From: Comamonadaceae bacterium 2PF
GTDB lineage: Bacteria > Pseudomonadota > Gammaproteobacteria > Burkholderiales > Burkholderiaceae_C
Assembly: GCA_005502875.1 (NCBI GenBank)
Contig: SCMV01000014.1
Coordinates: 19,293-83,292, forward strand
Reading direction: 5' to 3'
Length of the DNA: 64,000 nucleotides
Part shown: one piece after another, positions 17,366 through 25,592 of the stretch
How positions within the stretch are numbered: position 1 is the stretch's first letter
How the letters are laid out: each line of letters begins with the position of its first letter
Notes under the pieces: model-generated
Seen by the model: the letters and a program-made list of their open reading frames with translations, nothing else
What the model was told of the DNA's origin: nothing
Database searches by the model: none
Translations under genes and position numbers: made by a program

Positions 17366-19105
17366 ATGAGTTTCGACGTGGACATCGGCTGGGCCAGCGA
17401 GCGCGGGCCCCGCACCGAGATGGAAGACTTCGCTGCGGTGCGTCGTCCCGCCTCCGGTGAGGCGGCTTGGGGCGTCATCGCTGCCGTGGCCGATGGGGTG
17501 TCGCAAGGCGGCCTGGGCAAGGAGGCAGCGCAAACGACCGTGATGGGCCTGCTGCGCGACTGGTACGCCACCCCCGCCACCTGGGACCCGACCGTCGCGC
17601 TCGAGCGGCTGATCTCGGCCCAGAACGCCTGGCTGGTCGACCACAACCGCCGCCGTCAGTCGGTGCGCAGCGAAGACCGCGCGGGCGGCGCCGGCATGAG
17701 CACGCTCACGGCGCTGGTGCTGCGCGCCCACGGCTACACCCTGGCCCACGTTGGCGACACCCGGGCTTGGCTGATCCGCCATGGCGAGTGCACCCAGCTG
17801 ACGCAGGACCACACGCTGGGCCAGCTCACGTTTCAGAACGGCTTGACGCGTGCCATCGGGCTCGACGAGTCCGTGAAAGTCGATTACTTCAGCGGCGACC
17901 TGCAGGTGCACGACATCTTCGTGCTCACCAGCGACGGCGTTCATGGCGTGCTGTCTGCTCGCCAGATCCAGCAATTTGCCCAGCAAGGTGCCTCGCAGGA
18001 AGTCGCCGATGCCATGGTGGCCAAGGCCCTGGCCTCGGGTGGGCGAGACAACGCCACCGCGCTCGTGATCCGGGTCACCGGTCTGGACGTCGCCACGCTG
18101 GAAGACCACACCCGGCGCAGCCATCAGCTCCCGGTGCCTCAGCGCCTCAAGGACGGCGAGGTGATCGATGGCATGCAGGTCCAAGCCCTGGTGTTCAACA
18201 ACGGGGTGCACCGCGTCTACCGCGTCAAGCACCTGGCCACGGGCCGCGTTCAGGCCCTCAAGACCCTGCATGAAGCGCGCGCCAGCGACCCGCAAGAGCG
18301 CCAGATGCTGGCCCACGAAGCCTGGCTGGGCGCCCGCGTGTCAGAGCGCGAGGCCCGTGGCTTCCTCCACGTGGTCGAGCCTGAGGAGCCCACCTTCTTC
18401 TACACGCTGTCCGACTGGCTGGCGGGGCAATCGCTCGGTCACATGCTCGATCACGAGAAGCGATTCCCGGTGCACGAAATCGTGTCGGGCATCACCTCGT
18501 TGGTGCGCACGCTGGGGCGCCTGCACCAGCATGGCGTCATCCACCGAGACATCAAGCCCGACAACCTGCACCTGGGCGACGACGGCCAGTGGCGCATCCT
18601 CGACCTGGGGGTCGCCCTCTCGGGCAAGGAGCCGGAGTCACTGCGCGTGTTGCACGCTGGCACGCCCAGCTACATGAACCCCGAGCAGTGGGGTGATGAC
18701 CCTGGGCTGGCTCGCGCCACGTTCCAGTCCGACCTCTATGCCCTGGGCGTGTCGCTCTACGTCTGGCTGACGGGGCGGCTGCCTTATGGCGAGATCGAGC
18801 CCTATCAGACGGCTCGATTCCGCCGCGACCCGGTGCCGCCCTCGCGGCTGAGGCCCGACGTGCCGATCTGGCTGGATCACATCGTCCTCAAGGCCGTGGC
18901 CCGCGAGCACAAGCAGCGCTTCGAGACCGCAGAAGAAATGTTGCTGGCGCTCGAGAGGGGGGCCTCTCGCCCACTGAGCGCGCCGCCCGCCTCGCCCCTA
19001 CTCAAACGCGACCCGACCGCCGTCTGGAAAATCGCCCTGGGTGTGTCGCTGCTGCTGAACTTCCTGCTGGTGTACTGGCTGGCGTTCCTGCCCAGCGGGC
19101 GCTGA
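17366..19105 (+). CDS. Bifunctional PP2C-type phosphatase / Ser-Thr protein kinase, membrane anchored
   Basis: 579 residues. Residues ~1-240 are a PP2C phosphatase with the metal-binding acidic motifs in place: ERGPRTEMEDF, VADGVSQGG (Asp43), LTSDGVHG (Asp190) and GGRDNATAL (Asp228). Residues ~265-530 are a Hanks-type kinase: beta-3 Lys299 in ALKTL, alpha-C Glu318, HRDIKPDN (Asp395), DLG instead of DFG (413-415) and GTPSYMNPE (NPE for APE). The Gly-rich loop is degenerate (NNGVHRVY). The C-terminus is one transmembrane helix (IALGVSLLLNFLLVYWLAFL) with almost nothing beyond it, so both catalytic domains are cytoplasmic. AGGAAG lies just before the ATG. It is divergent from the nas operon and convergent with narK. 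Targets are unknown; control of nitrate uptake or reduction is inferred from position. Confidence 0.9.
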   Translation: MSFDVDIGWASERGPRTEMEDFAAVRRPASGEAAWGVIAAVADGVSQGGLGKEAAQTTVMGLLRDWYATPATWDPTVALERLISAQNAWLVDHNRRRQSVRSEDRAGGAGMSTLTALVLRAHGYTLAHVGDTRAWLIRHGECTQLTQDHTLGQLTFQNGLTRAIGLDESVKVDYFSGDLQVHDIFVLTSDGVHGVLSARQIQQFAQQGASQEVADAMVAKALASGGRDNATALVIRVTGLDVATLEDHTRRSHQLPVPQRLKDGEVIDGMQVQALVFNNGVHRVYRVKHLATGRVQALKTLHEARASDPQERQMLAHEAWLGARVSEREARGFLHVVEPEEPTFFYTLSDWLAGQSLGHMLDHEKRFPVHEIVSGITSLVRTLGRLHQHGVIHRDIKPDNLHLGDDGQWRILDLGVALSGKEPESLRVLHAGTPSYMNPEQWGDDPGLARATFQSDLYALGVSLYVWLTGRLPYGEIEPYQTARFRRDPVPPSRLRPDVPIWLDHIVLKAVAREHKQRFETAEEMLLALERGASRPLSAPPASPLLKRDPTAVWKIALGVSLLLNFLLVYWLAFLPSGR

Positions 19106-19144
19106 AGCGGTTGACCGCAGCCGAAGCGAGTCCACAAACGACAA

Positions 19145-19171
19145 ACCCCGCAGGCGGTGGCCTCGCGGGGT
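19145..19171 (-). terminator. Possible intrinsic terminator of narK
   Basis: On the minus strand ACCCCGC and GCGGGGT form a 7-bp stem with a 13-base loop, followed by TTGTCGTTTGT. It is about 90 bases past the narK stop. The T-tract is interrupted, so strength is uncertain. It could also act on the convergent kinase transcript. Confidence 0.45.
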
Positions 19172-19262
19172 GTCCGGCGACAGAAACTGAAAACTGCTTT
19201 CGGCGATCAGGAGCAGGCCTTGTGAGCCCGCCCCCGTCGTGACGGTGGCCTCGGAGTGAGGT

Positions 19263-20519
19263 TCAGCGGCTGGAGCTTGCGGTCTGGTTGAACGCGGCCG
19301 ACGTGCCACCGGAGGTGCGGGCGCGCCCGCCTTTTTCTGCCCAGGTGCGCGTCCAGCGGATCTGCATGACGCGCATCATGGCCAGCACGGCCACGCCCAG
19401 GACGGCGAAGGCCAGGAAGCCGTAGAAATAGGTGCCCAGGTGCTGCTTGGACAGGCCCATGGCGTTGGGGATGAAGCCGCCGCCCAACGCGCCGAGTTCA
19501 CCGATCATGGAGCCAGCCACGGCCGTGGTCAGGGGCCAGCGCAACGGCACCAGCTGAAAGAGCGCGCCATTGCCAGCCCCCAGCGAGGCAAAGCACAACA
19601 TGAACAGCAAGGTGGTCAGCACCAGGCTCTGCCCCATCAAGCCACAGATCACCAGCGTGACGATCACCATCGACAGCACGGCCGTCAGGGTGTTGATGCC
19701 GCCCCACCGGTCGGACAACCAGCCTCCCACCACGCGGGTGGCGGAGCCCATCAGCGTGGCCAGCATGGTGAGCTGACCGGCCTCGATCTTGGTGACCTTG
19801 AACTGGTCGTAGAAGTAGGTGGGCAGGAAGTTGGCCAGGCCAATGAAGCCGCCGAAGGTGATCACGTAGATCAGGCTGAAGGCCCAGCCGTCCTTTTCGT
19901 AAAGGCAGGCGGTGTGCTCGCGGAAGGTTTGTTCTTCGCGGTCGGGCGGCTCTTTGGCGCAGATCGCCATGACGATCATGGGCAGCAGCATGGTGAACGC
20001 AGCCAGGCCGTAAACGGTCTGCCAGCCGAACTTCGTGGCCAGGGGGGGCGCGAACAACACGGCCAGCACGGTGCCGCTGTTGCCAGCGCCCGCGATGCCC
20101 ATGGCCAGGCCCTTGTACTTGGGCGGGAACCAGCCCGATCCCAGCGACAGCGCGATGCCGAAGCTGCCGCCAGCGATGCCCAGCAGCACGCCCATGGCCA
20201 GCACCTCGTTGTGCGTGTCAACGAAGAAGTAACCGAAGGCCAGGGCCAGCACGATCAGCCCCATCTCGACCATCGCGGCGCTTTTGCGCCCGATGTACTG
20301 CGCCAGCAGCCCCAGCGGGAAACGCATCAGTGCACCGGCCAGGATGGGCACCGAGATCATGAAGCCCTTCTCAGCGGCGCTCAGGTTGAACGTCTCGCTG
20401 ATGAAGGGGGCCATGGCGCCGTTGAGCACCCAGATGGCGAAGGTGAAGTCGAAATAAAGGAATGAAGCGAGCAGGGTCGGCATGTGCCCCGATCGCATGA
20501 AGGCTTTGTGGTCAGACAT
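19263..20519 (-). CDS. narK: Nitrate/nitrite transporter of the major facilitator superfamily (NNP family)
   Basis: Inner-membrane carrier of 418 residues with about 12 hydrophobic helices. MSDHKAFMRSGHMPTLLASF is followed by FDFTFAIWVLNG. Glycine-rich nitrate-signature-like helices LGIAGGSFGIALSLGSGWF and MGIAGAGNSGTVLAVLF identify the nitrate/nitrite porter family. The single-domain form beside nasA indicates assimilatory nitrate uptake. The start at 20519 is preceded (minus strand) by GAGG with a 5-base gap, which rules out the longer frame at 20546. It converges on the phosphatase/kinase gene and has its own sigma-54 promoter. Confidence 0.92.
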   Translation of the reverse strand: MSDHKAFMRSGHMPTLLASFLYFDFTFAIWVLNGAMAPFISETFNLSAAEKGFMISVPILAGALMRFPLGLLAQYIGRKSAAMVEMGLIVLALAFGYFFVDTHNEVLAMGVLLGIAGGSFGIALSLGSGWFPPKYKGLAMGIAGAGNSGTVLAVLFAPPLATKFGWQTVYGLAAFTMLLPMIVMAICAKEPPDREEQTFREHTACLYEKDGWAFSLIYVITFGGFIGLANFLPTYFYDQFKVTKIEAGQLTMLATLMGSATRVVGGWLSDRWGGINTLTAVLSMVIVTLVICGLMGQSLVLTTLLFMLCFASLGAGNGALFQLVPLRWPLTTAVAGSMIGELGALGGGFIPNAMGLSKQHLGTYFYGFLAFAVLGVAVLAMMRVMQIRWTRTWAEKGGRARTSGGTSAAFNQTASSSR

Positions 20520-20580
20520 GGTTACCTCAGCGGTTGCGTGCACCATCGTGGGTGACGCTTGTGTTTGTGCTTCAACACAT

Positions 20581-20595
20581 GCAATTCAGGTGCCA
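20581..20595 (-). promoter_or_regulatory. Sigma-54 (-24/-12) promoter of narK
   Basis: Minus-strand sequence TGGCACCTGAATTGC, followed by AT, matches the RpoN consensus TGGCAC-N5-TTGC in full, with GG and GC separated by 10 bases. It is 62 bases upstream of the narK start codon. It is a near-ideal site. Confidence 0.75.
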
Positions 20596-20665
20596 GCTTG
20601 GTGCGCACGCTTGAGGGGCGTTTCGGATCAAGCACAATGTCGACCGACGTCACAGGAGCACACCC

Positions 20666-21234
<569 letters not shown>

Positions 21235-21235
<1 letters not shown>

Positions 21236-21312
21236 ACGGAGCGTGATTTTCGTCACATGAAAAGGTCTGTGGTGTGGGCATCCACAATGCACAGGCTTCA
21301 TTACGCTCCGTT
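21235..21312. repeat. Inverted repeat just after dcd
   Basis: AACGGAGCGTGA (21235-21246) and TTACGCTCCGTT (21301-21312) are inverted repeats matching at 11 of 12 positions across a 54-base spacer. The left arm begins in the dcd stop codon. There is no T-run. It may close a long 3' hairpin in dcd mRNA. Confidence 0.4.
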
Positions 21313-21416
21313 ACAATGAGGGCAGACACGAGGCGCCTGCTGCAAACTGGCGGTCGCCCGACTGCGAACAATGGGCAGCTTTTTTTGAAGGCTCGCCCGA
21401 ATAACGGCAGAGAGTG

Positions 21417-21472
21417 ACCCCGTCAGGTCAGCGAAAGCACCAAGTTGCTTGAGCTGACCCGTGGGAGGGGGT
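21417..21472 (+). ncRNA. Candidate structured RNA element upstream of the DUF1801 gene
   Basis: Nested helices are visible. An outer ACCCC (21417-21421) can pair with GGGGT (21468-21472). GGTCAGC (21426-21432) pairs perfectly with GCTGACC (21453-21459). A symmetric GA/GA internal loop follows, then AAGCA (21435-21439) with TGCTT (21446-21450), closed by the loop CCAAGT. I do not recognise a named family. It lies 50 bases upstream of the chosen DUF1801 start and could be a leader element or the end of a small RNA. Confidence 0.35.
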
Positions 21473-21521
21473 GTGGCGGTGCCCGTGTCTGAAGTTGTAC
21501 CTCTACCTGGCCCCGACCCCC

Positions 21522-21941
21522 ATGCGCCGACCCCTTCAATCACCAGCACTGGTCAACGCGTTCTACGACAGCCTGCGGCCCGAGCAGCGCGAGACCGCAC
21601 AGATCATGCATCGCGCCATCCTGGCTGCGGCCCCCCACCTGCGCCCTGAGGTCAAGTGGGGCAACCTGTGTTTCATGAACGAGCACGACAACGTGCTGGC
21701 GCTGGTTTTGTTCAAGGCCAATGCGCACCTGCAGGTGTTCAACGGCGTGATGCTGCTGAGCGAATTCCCTGAACTGGAGGGCGCAGGCAAAGGCATGCGT
21801 CACGTGAAGTTCCGCTATCGCCAGCCTGTCAACGAACAACTCATCCGTGAACTGACGCTGGGCAGCCTCCAGGCGCTGGCGGTTCAGCAGGCCCGGCATG
21901 CTCGCTCGGCGACCCGCTGGGGCTCCGAGCGTCCGCAGTGA
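21522..21941 (+). CDS. DUF1801 (YdhG-like) domain protein
   Basis: 139 residues from MRRPLQSPALVNAFYDSL. The body, HRAILAAAPHLRPEVKWGNLCFM then VLALVLFKANAHLQVFNGV, fits the small alpha/beta DUF1801 / YdhG family, whose function is unknown. An alternative GTG at 21471 adds 17 residues, but the Shine-Dalgarno-like GGGAGGGG directly abuts it and is too close. A C-terminal tail rich in Ala, Arg and Gln is poorly conserved in composition. It has no functional partners nearby. Confidence 0.7.
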   Translation: MRRPLQSPALVNAFYDSLRPEQRETAQIMHRAILAAAPHLRPEVKWGNLCFMNEHDNVLALVLFKANAHLQVFNGVMLLSEFPELEGAGKGMRHVKFRYRQPVNEQLIRELTLGSLQALAVQQARHARSATRWGSERPQ

Positions 21942-21988
21942 CCCTTCAGTTGGCCAGGCTGCCTGCCGATTGTTAGCATGTGACAACC

Positions 21989-22846
21989 ATGCACCTGATC
22001 AACGCCGACCTGCACTGCCACTCCAACGTTTCCGACGGCACCTTGACCCCGGAGGCGGTGGCCGAGCGCGCCGCCGCCAATGGCGTGGCGCTGTGGTCCC
22101 TCACCGATCACGACGAGGTTGGCGGGCAGCACCGCGCGCATGCCGCCGCGGCCAGCCTGGGCATGGCTTACCTGCCCGGTGCAGAGATTTCGGTGACGTT
22201 CGCAGGCAAGACGGTGCACATCGTTGGCCTGGGTTTCGATCCCGATGACCCGCAACTGCTGCAGGGCTTGGCCGACACGCGCAACGGCCGTGAGCGACGC
22301 GCCCGTGACATCGGCGATGAGCTGGCCAAGGTCGGCATCCCCGATGCTTTCGAGGGCGCGCTGAAGTTCGTGGGCAACCCCGACCTGATCTCGCGCACGC
22401 ACTTCGCTCGCTACATCGTGGAGTTGGGCGTTTGCGCCGATCCCCACGACGTGTTCCGTCGCTACCTCGCCGAAGGCAAGCCTGGCTTCGTGCCGCACAG
22501 CTGGGCGCGTTTGAGCGACGCCGTGCGGTGGATCACCGGGGCCGGTGGCGTCGCGGTCATCGCTCACCCGGGTCGGTACGACTTCACCCCGAACGAAGAG
22601 TTCGCGCTGTTCAGCGAGTTCAAGGCACACGGCGGTCGGGGTGTCGAGGTCGTCACCGGCAGCCACACGGTGGCCGAGTACGCGCGTTACGCCGACATGG
22701 CGATCGAGTTCGATCTGCTTGCCTCGCGCGGCTCCGACTTCCATGACCCATCCGAGAGCCACACCGACTTGGGCGCCTTGCCTGATCTGCCAGGCAAGGT
22801 CACACCGGTCTGGGCGGCGTTGCAGGACCGCATCCTGCAGCCCTGA
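21989..22846 (+). CDS. PHP-domain phosphoesterase (RNase AM / YciV-type)
   Basis: 285-residue metal-dependent phosphoesterase. The PHP metal motifs are intact: ADLHCHSNVSDG at the N-terminus, LTDHDEVGG, GAEISV, AVIAHPGRY and GSDFHDP near the C-terminus. The E. coli homologue (Rnm/YciV) hydrolyses 3',5'-nucleoside bisphosphates and trims RNA 5' ends. The ATG at 21989 is preferred over a GTG three codons upstream. The next gene (YciO-like) follows after 41 bases; the PHP-YciO neighbourhood is common in Proteobacteria. Confidence 0.88.
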   Translation: MHLINADLHCHSNVSDGTLTPEAVAERAAANGVALWSLTDHDEVGGQHRAHAAAASLGMAYLPGAEISVTFAGKTVHIVGLGFDPDDPQLLQGLADTRNGRERRARDIGDELAKVGIPDAFEGALKFVGNPDLISRTHFARYIVELGVCADPHDVFRRYLAEGKPGFVPHSWARLSDAVRWITGAGGVAVIAHPGRYDFTPNEEFALFSEFKAHGGRGVEVVTGSHTVAEYARYADMAIEFDLLASRGSDFHDPSESHTDLGALPDLPGKVTPVWAALQDRILQP

Positions 22847-22887
22847 GGCGGCGCCCTGATGGGCGGCATTCGCGTTAGTCTTGGGCC

Positions 22888-23523
22888 ATGGCCCAACTCT
22901 TTGAAGTTCACCCGGAACACCCACAGCCCAGGCTGCTCAAGCAGGCGGCGGCTTTCCTGCACCAGGGCGGCGTGGTGGCGGTGCCCACCGACTCCAGCTA
23001 CGCCCTGGTCTGCCACCTCGATGACAAGTCGGCGGTCGATCAGCTGCGGCGCATCCGTGGGGTCGACGAGCGGCATCACCTGACGCTGTTGTGCCGAGAC
23101 CTGTCCGAGCTGGCAAGCTACGCGCGGGTCGACAACCAGCAGTACCGTTTGCTCAAGCTGGCCACACCGGGGCCCTACACCTTCATCCTGGAGGCCACGA
23201 AAGAGGTGCCCAGGCGGGTGTCTCACCCGTCACGGCGCACGATCGGGCTGAGGGTGCCAGATCACCGTGTCACGCAGTCGCTGCTGGCAGAAATGGGGCA
23301 GCCCTTGCTGGCGACCACCTTGATCCTGCCCGATGAGGTCGAGCCCCTCAACGACGCGCAAATCATCCGTGAGGCCCTGCAAAAGCGCATCCAGGCGGTC
23401 GTCGATGCAGGCGCGTGCCCGATGGCTCCCACCACCGTCATCGACCTGAGCCAGGGCGGGGCGCAGGTGTTGCGTCAGGGCCGCGGTGAGCTCTCTCGGT
23501 TGGGCTTGAGCGACGCGGGCTGA
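22888..23523 (+). CDS. Sua5/YciO/YrdC-family protein (YciO-like)
   Basis: 211 residues with the double-stranded RNA/nucleotide-binding fold of the threonylcarbamoyl-AMP synthase superfamily. Visible motifs are GGVVAVPTDSSYALVCHL near residue 30, HHLTLLCRDLSELASYA, and the substrate-pocket PGPYTFILEATKEVPRR. The gene is of the YciO type rather than the essential TsaC, as judged by HPEHPQPRLLKQAA at the N-terminus. It overlaps the convergent glutaredoxin-like gene by 49 bases. Confidence 0.85.
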   Translation: MAQLFEVHPEHPQPRLLKQAAAFLHQGGVVAVPTDSSYALVCHLDDKSAVDQLRRIRGVDERHHLTLLCRDLSELASYARVDNQQYRLLKLATPGPYTFILEATKEVPRRVSHPSRRTIGLRVPDHRVTQSLLAEMGQPLLATTLILPDEVEPLNDAQIIREALQKRIQAVVDAGACPMAPTTVIDLSQGGAQVLRQGRGELSRLGLSDAG

Positions 23524-23909
23524 ACGCCGGGGTCTTGCGCTGCCAGGGCCTCGGCCAGCCAGGGGGCATGAAAGCCCAGGTGCCAGCGATCGCCTGCGCG
23601 CACCAGCGGCACGCCCGGCGCCCCTTGCTCGGCGTAGGCGCGCTGGCAGGCCGAATCGGTTTCAACGTTGCATTCCTGCCAGCGCACACCGTGCTGGTTC
23701 AGCCACGCGATGGCTTTTGCGCAGTAAGGGCACGTTGAGGTCGTGTAGAGCGTGATGTCCACGCGCTGGCTGTGCTCGCGCACGGCCGACGCCGATCGGG
23801 TTGCCTGCCAGCTGTTGAGCCCTTGGGCGCCTCCCCAGAAAACAGCCACCAGCGCAGCGAGTCCCAGCAGGGACCGCATGGTGGGGCGTGCGGTCGGGCT
23901 CGTGGTCAT
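23475..23909 (-). CDS. Membrane-anchored glutaredoxin-like protein
   Basis: 144 residues. The N-terminus has an uncleaved signal or anchor helix (MRSLLGLAALVAVFWGGA from about residue 11), so the domain likely faces the periplasm. A thioredoxin fold follows with VDITLYTTSTCPYCAKAI, the CPYC redox pair at about residues 60-63, and GVPLVRAGDR containing the cis-Pro. About 20 residues of Pro-rich tail follow. It is upstream-adjacent to plsY (30 bases after it) on the same strand, so both may form one transcript. Confidence 0.8.
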   Translation of the reverse strand: MTTSPTARPTMRSLLGLAALVAVFWGGAQGLNSWQATRSASAVREHSQRVDITLYTTSTCPYCAKAIAWLNQHGVRWQECNVETDSACQRAYAEQGAPGVPLVRAGDRWHLGFHAPWLAEALAAQDPGVQPASLKPNRESSPRP

Positions 23910-23939
23910 GCTGGTCGTGCCCTTGGCTGTGCGCCCGAG

Positions 23940-24590
23940 TCAGCCCTTGGGCGGCTGCGCGTCGGTGGCAGCTGGCGCCTTCTGGCCGAGCTTGCTTTCC
24001 TGGCCGGCCAGCAGCTTGCGGATGTTGGCCTCGTGACGCCAGATCAGCAGGGCGCTCATGACGACGGTTCCAAAGGTGGCGGGGCCGATGCCCCAGCCCC
24101 ATGCCTGGATGATGGGCGCGGCCAGCGAGGCCGTCAGCGCCGCCAGCGAGGAATAGCGGAAGACGACGGCCATCGTGATCCAGACCAGCAGCACGAGGCC
24201 GCCCAGCGCGGGCGCGAAGCCCAGCAGCACACCGGCTGCCGTGGCCACGCCTTTGCCACCTTCGAACTTGAAAAAGATGGGCCACAGGTGCCCGATGAAA
24301 GCGCCCAGCCCCACCGCCGTCACCACCAGTTCGGACAGCCCGAGTTGCCAGGCCATGACCACCGGCACGTAGCCCTTGAGCGCGTCGAACAGCAGGGTCA
24401 GGATGGCGGCTGCCTTGTTGCCAGAACGCAGCACATTGGTGGCCCCCGGGTTGCCGGACCCGTAACTGCGGGGGTCGGCCAAGCCGAACACGCGGCTGAC
24501 GATGACAGCGAAAGACAGCGAGCCGATGAAGTAGGCAACGACGGCGCCCAGGCCGGCGATCGTCAGGGGGTCTAGGGCGGACAGGTTCAT
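23940..24590 (-). CDS. plsY: Glycerol-3-phosphate acyltransferase PlsY
   Basis: 216-residue integral membrane enzyme transferring acyl groups from acyl-phosphate to glycerol-3-phosphate in phospholipid synthesis. The three PlsY motifs are visible: SYGSGNPGATNVLR, GAFIGHLWPIFFKFEGGKGVAT and the C-terminal ALLIWRHEANIRKLLAG. The start at 24590 (MNLSALDPL) is preferred to 24611. The C-terminal Lys/Pro-rich tail is not conserved in the family. Confidence 0.94.
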   Translation of the reverse strand: MNLSALDPLTIAGLGAVVAYFIGSLSFAVIVSRVFGLADPRSYGSGNPGATNVLRSGNKAAAILTLLFDALKGYVPVVMAWQLGLSELVVTAVGLGAFIGHLWPIFFKFEGGKGVATAAGVLLGFAPALGGLVLLVWITMAVVFRYSSLAALTASLAAPIIQAWGWGIGPATFGTVVMSALLIWRHEANIRKLLAGQESKLGQKAPAATDAQPPKG

Positions 24591-24766
24591 GCGCGGTGAC
24601 CGGGAGTGCAACGGGGAGCGGGAGAAGAGGGCGCCAGTGTAGTGGAGCCCCGGGGCGCCTTGGCGTCAGGGCCCGCTCGCTCGGGTGCCCTCAGGGGGTT
24701 TGTCCCATCCTCCGTGGCTCTCAGGCGTGCAGACAATCGCCGCAACCCGAAGCCCTCACCCCGTTC

Positions 24767-25498
24767 ATGATCTCTTACAGTCGTCCTCAGTTCTGGCAGC
24801 GAACCTGGTTCACGCTCTTGTGCATGGGCGCTGCCGTGGCCGCTGTCGTGGCCTGGTGGGTCTGGCAGGGGCGGGCGGCTTCGGCGTCCGAGCGGGACGT
24901 GGTGGCTCAGGCGCAGGGTGCCGCAGGGGTGTCCGAGGCGGTTGCGCGCGCGGGTCTGCAGGAGCCAGTCGTGCTCTCAGATGGGCGTCCGGAGGATTTC
25001 TCCGCGCAGGAGTGGGCGGCCCTCAAAGACGCCATGAAGCAGTCGTCGCAGCCCGAGGCCGAGCTCAAGCGCGTGGTGGCTTACCTGCGTTTCCAAAAGC
25101 GTTTCGACCAATGGCAGGGGCTGCGTGATTCAGCAGACGTTGGTTTGCGACGGCAGGTGGCTGCCTCGTTGGTCGAACAAGTGCCCGAGCGCCTCAAAGA
25201 GGGCGAGGTGACCATGGGCGAAGCGCAGTTGCTGCTCAGTGCCCTGTGGTCCGATCTTGAGCCAGACGAGGCCCGCCGCCGTCAGCGCATCGAAGAGGGC
25301 ATCAAAATCTTGCAGGCCGCTGCGCCACAGCCCGATGCCGACCAGGCCCGACGCGAGGCCGATCGCCTCAGCGAATACAAGCGCCGAGAGTCGGCCATCG
25401 TGCTGGAGTATCAGTCGAGGCCGGAAACCCAGCGCGACCCCGCCTGGCTGGAGGCCCAACTCGACGACGCGCGTCGCGCGGTCTACGGCGGCAATTGA
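24767..25498 (+). CDS. Conserved hypothetical protein with one N-terminal membrane helix
   Basis: 243 residues. MISYSRPQFWQRTWFTLLCM leads into a hydrophobic helix (GAAVAAVVAWWVWQG), giving a type II membrane anchor. The rest is almost entirely charged alpha-helix (KQSSQPEAELKRVVAYLRF; EEGIKILQAAAPQPDADQAR), without Cys or a recognisable catalytic motif. The long periplasmic helical domain recalls assembly factors or chaperones, but I do not recognise a family. The longer frame from 24596 is unlikely. It precedes the AI-2E-family permease gene by 94 bases. Confidence 0.65.
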   Translation: MISYSRPQFWQRTWFTLLCMGAAVAAVVAWWVWQGRAASASERDVVAQAQGAAGVSEAVARAGLQEPVVLSDGRPEDFSAQEWAALKDAMKQSSQPEAELKRVVAYLRFQKRFDQWQGLRDSADVGLRRQVAASLVEQVPERLKEGEVTMGEAQLLLSALWSDLEPDEARRRQRIEEGIKILQAAAPQPDADQARREADRLSEYKRRESAIVLEYQSRPETQRDPAWLEAQLDDARRAVYGGN

Positions 25499-25592
25499 GC
25501 CGGGCGAGCCCGTTCGCTTGGCTGGCGTTGCGCGGATGCGCCGTTGGCTTGGCGCCGAGCGCAGCCTTCGCGCTCGATAGAATGCGCTCCTG

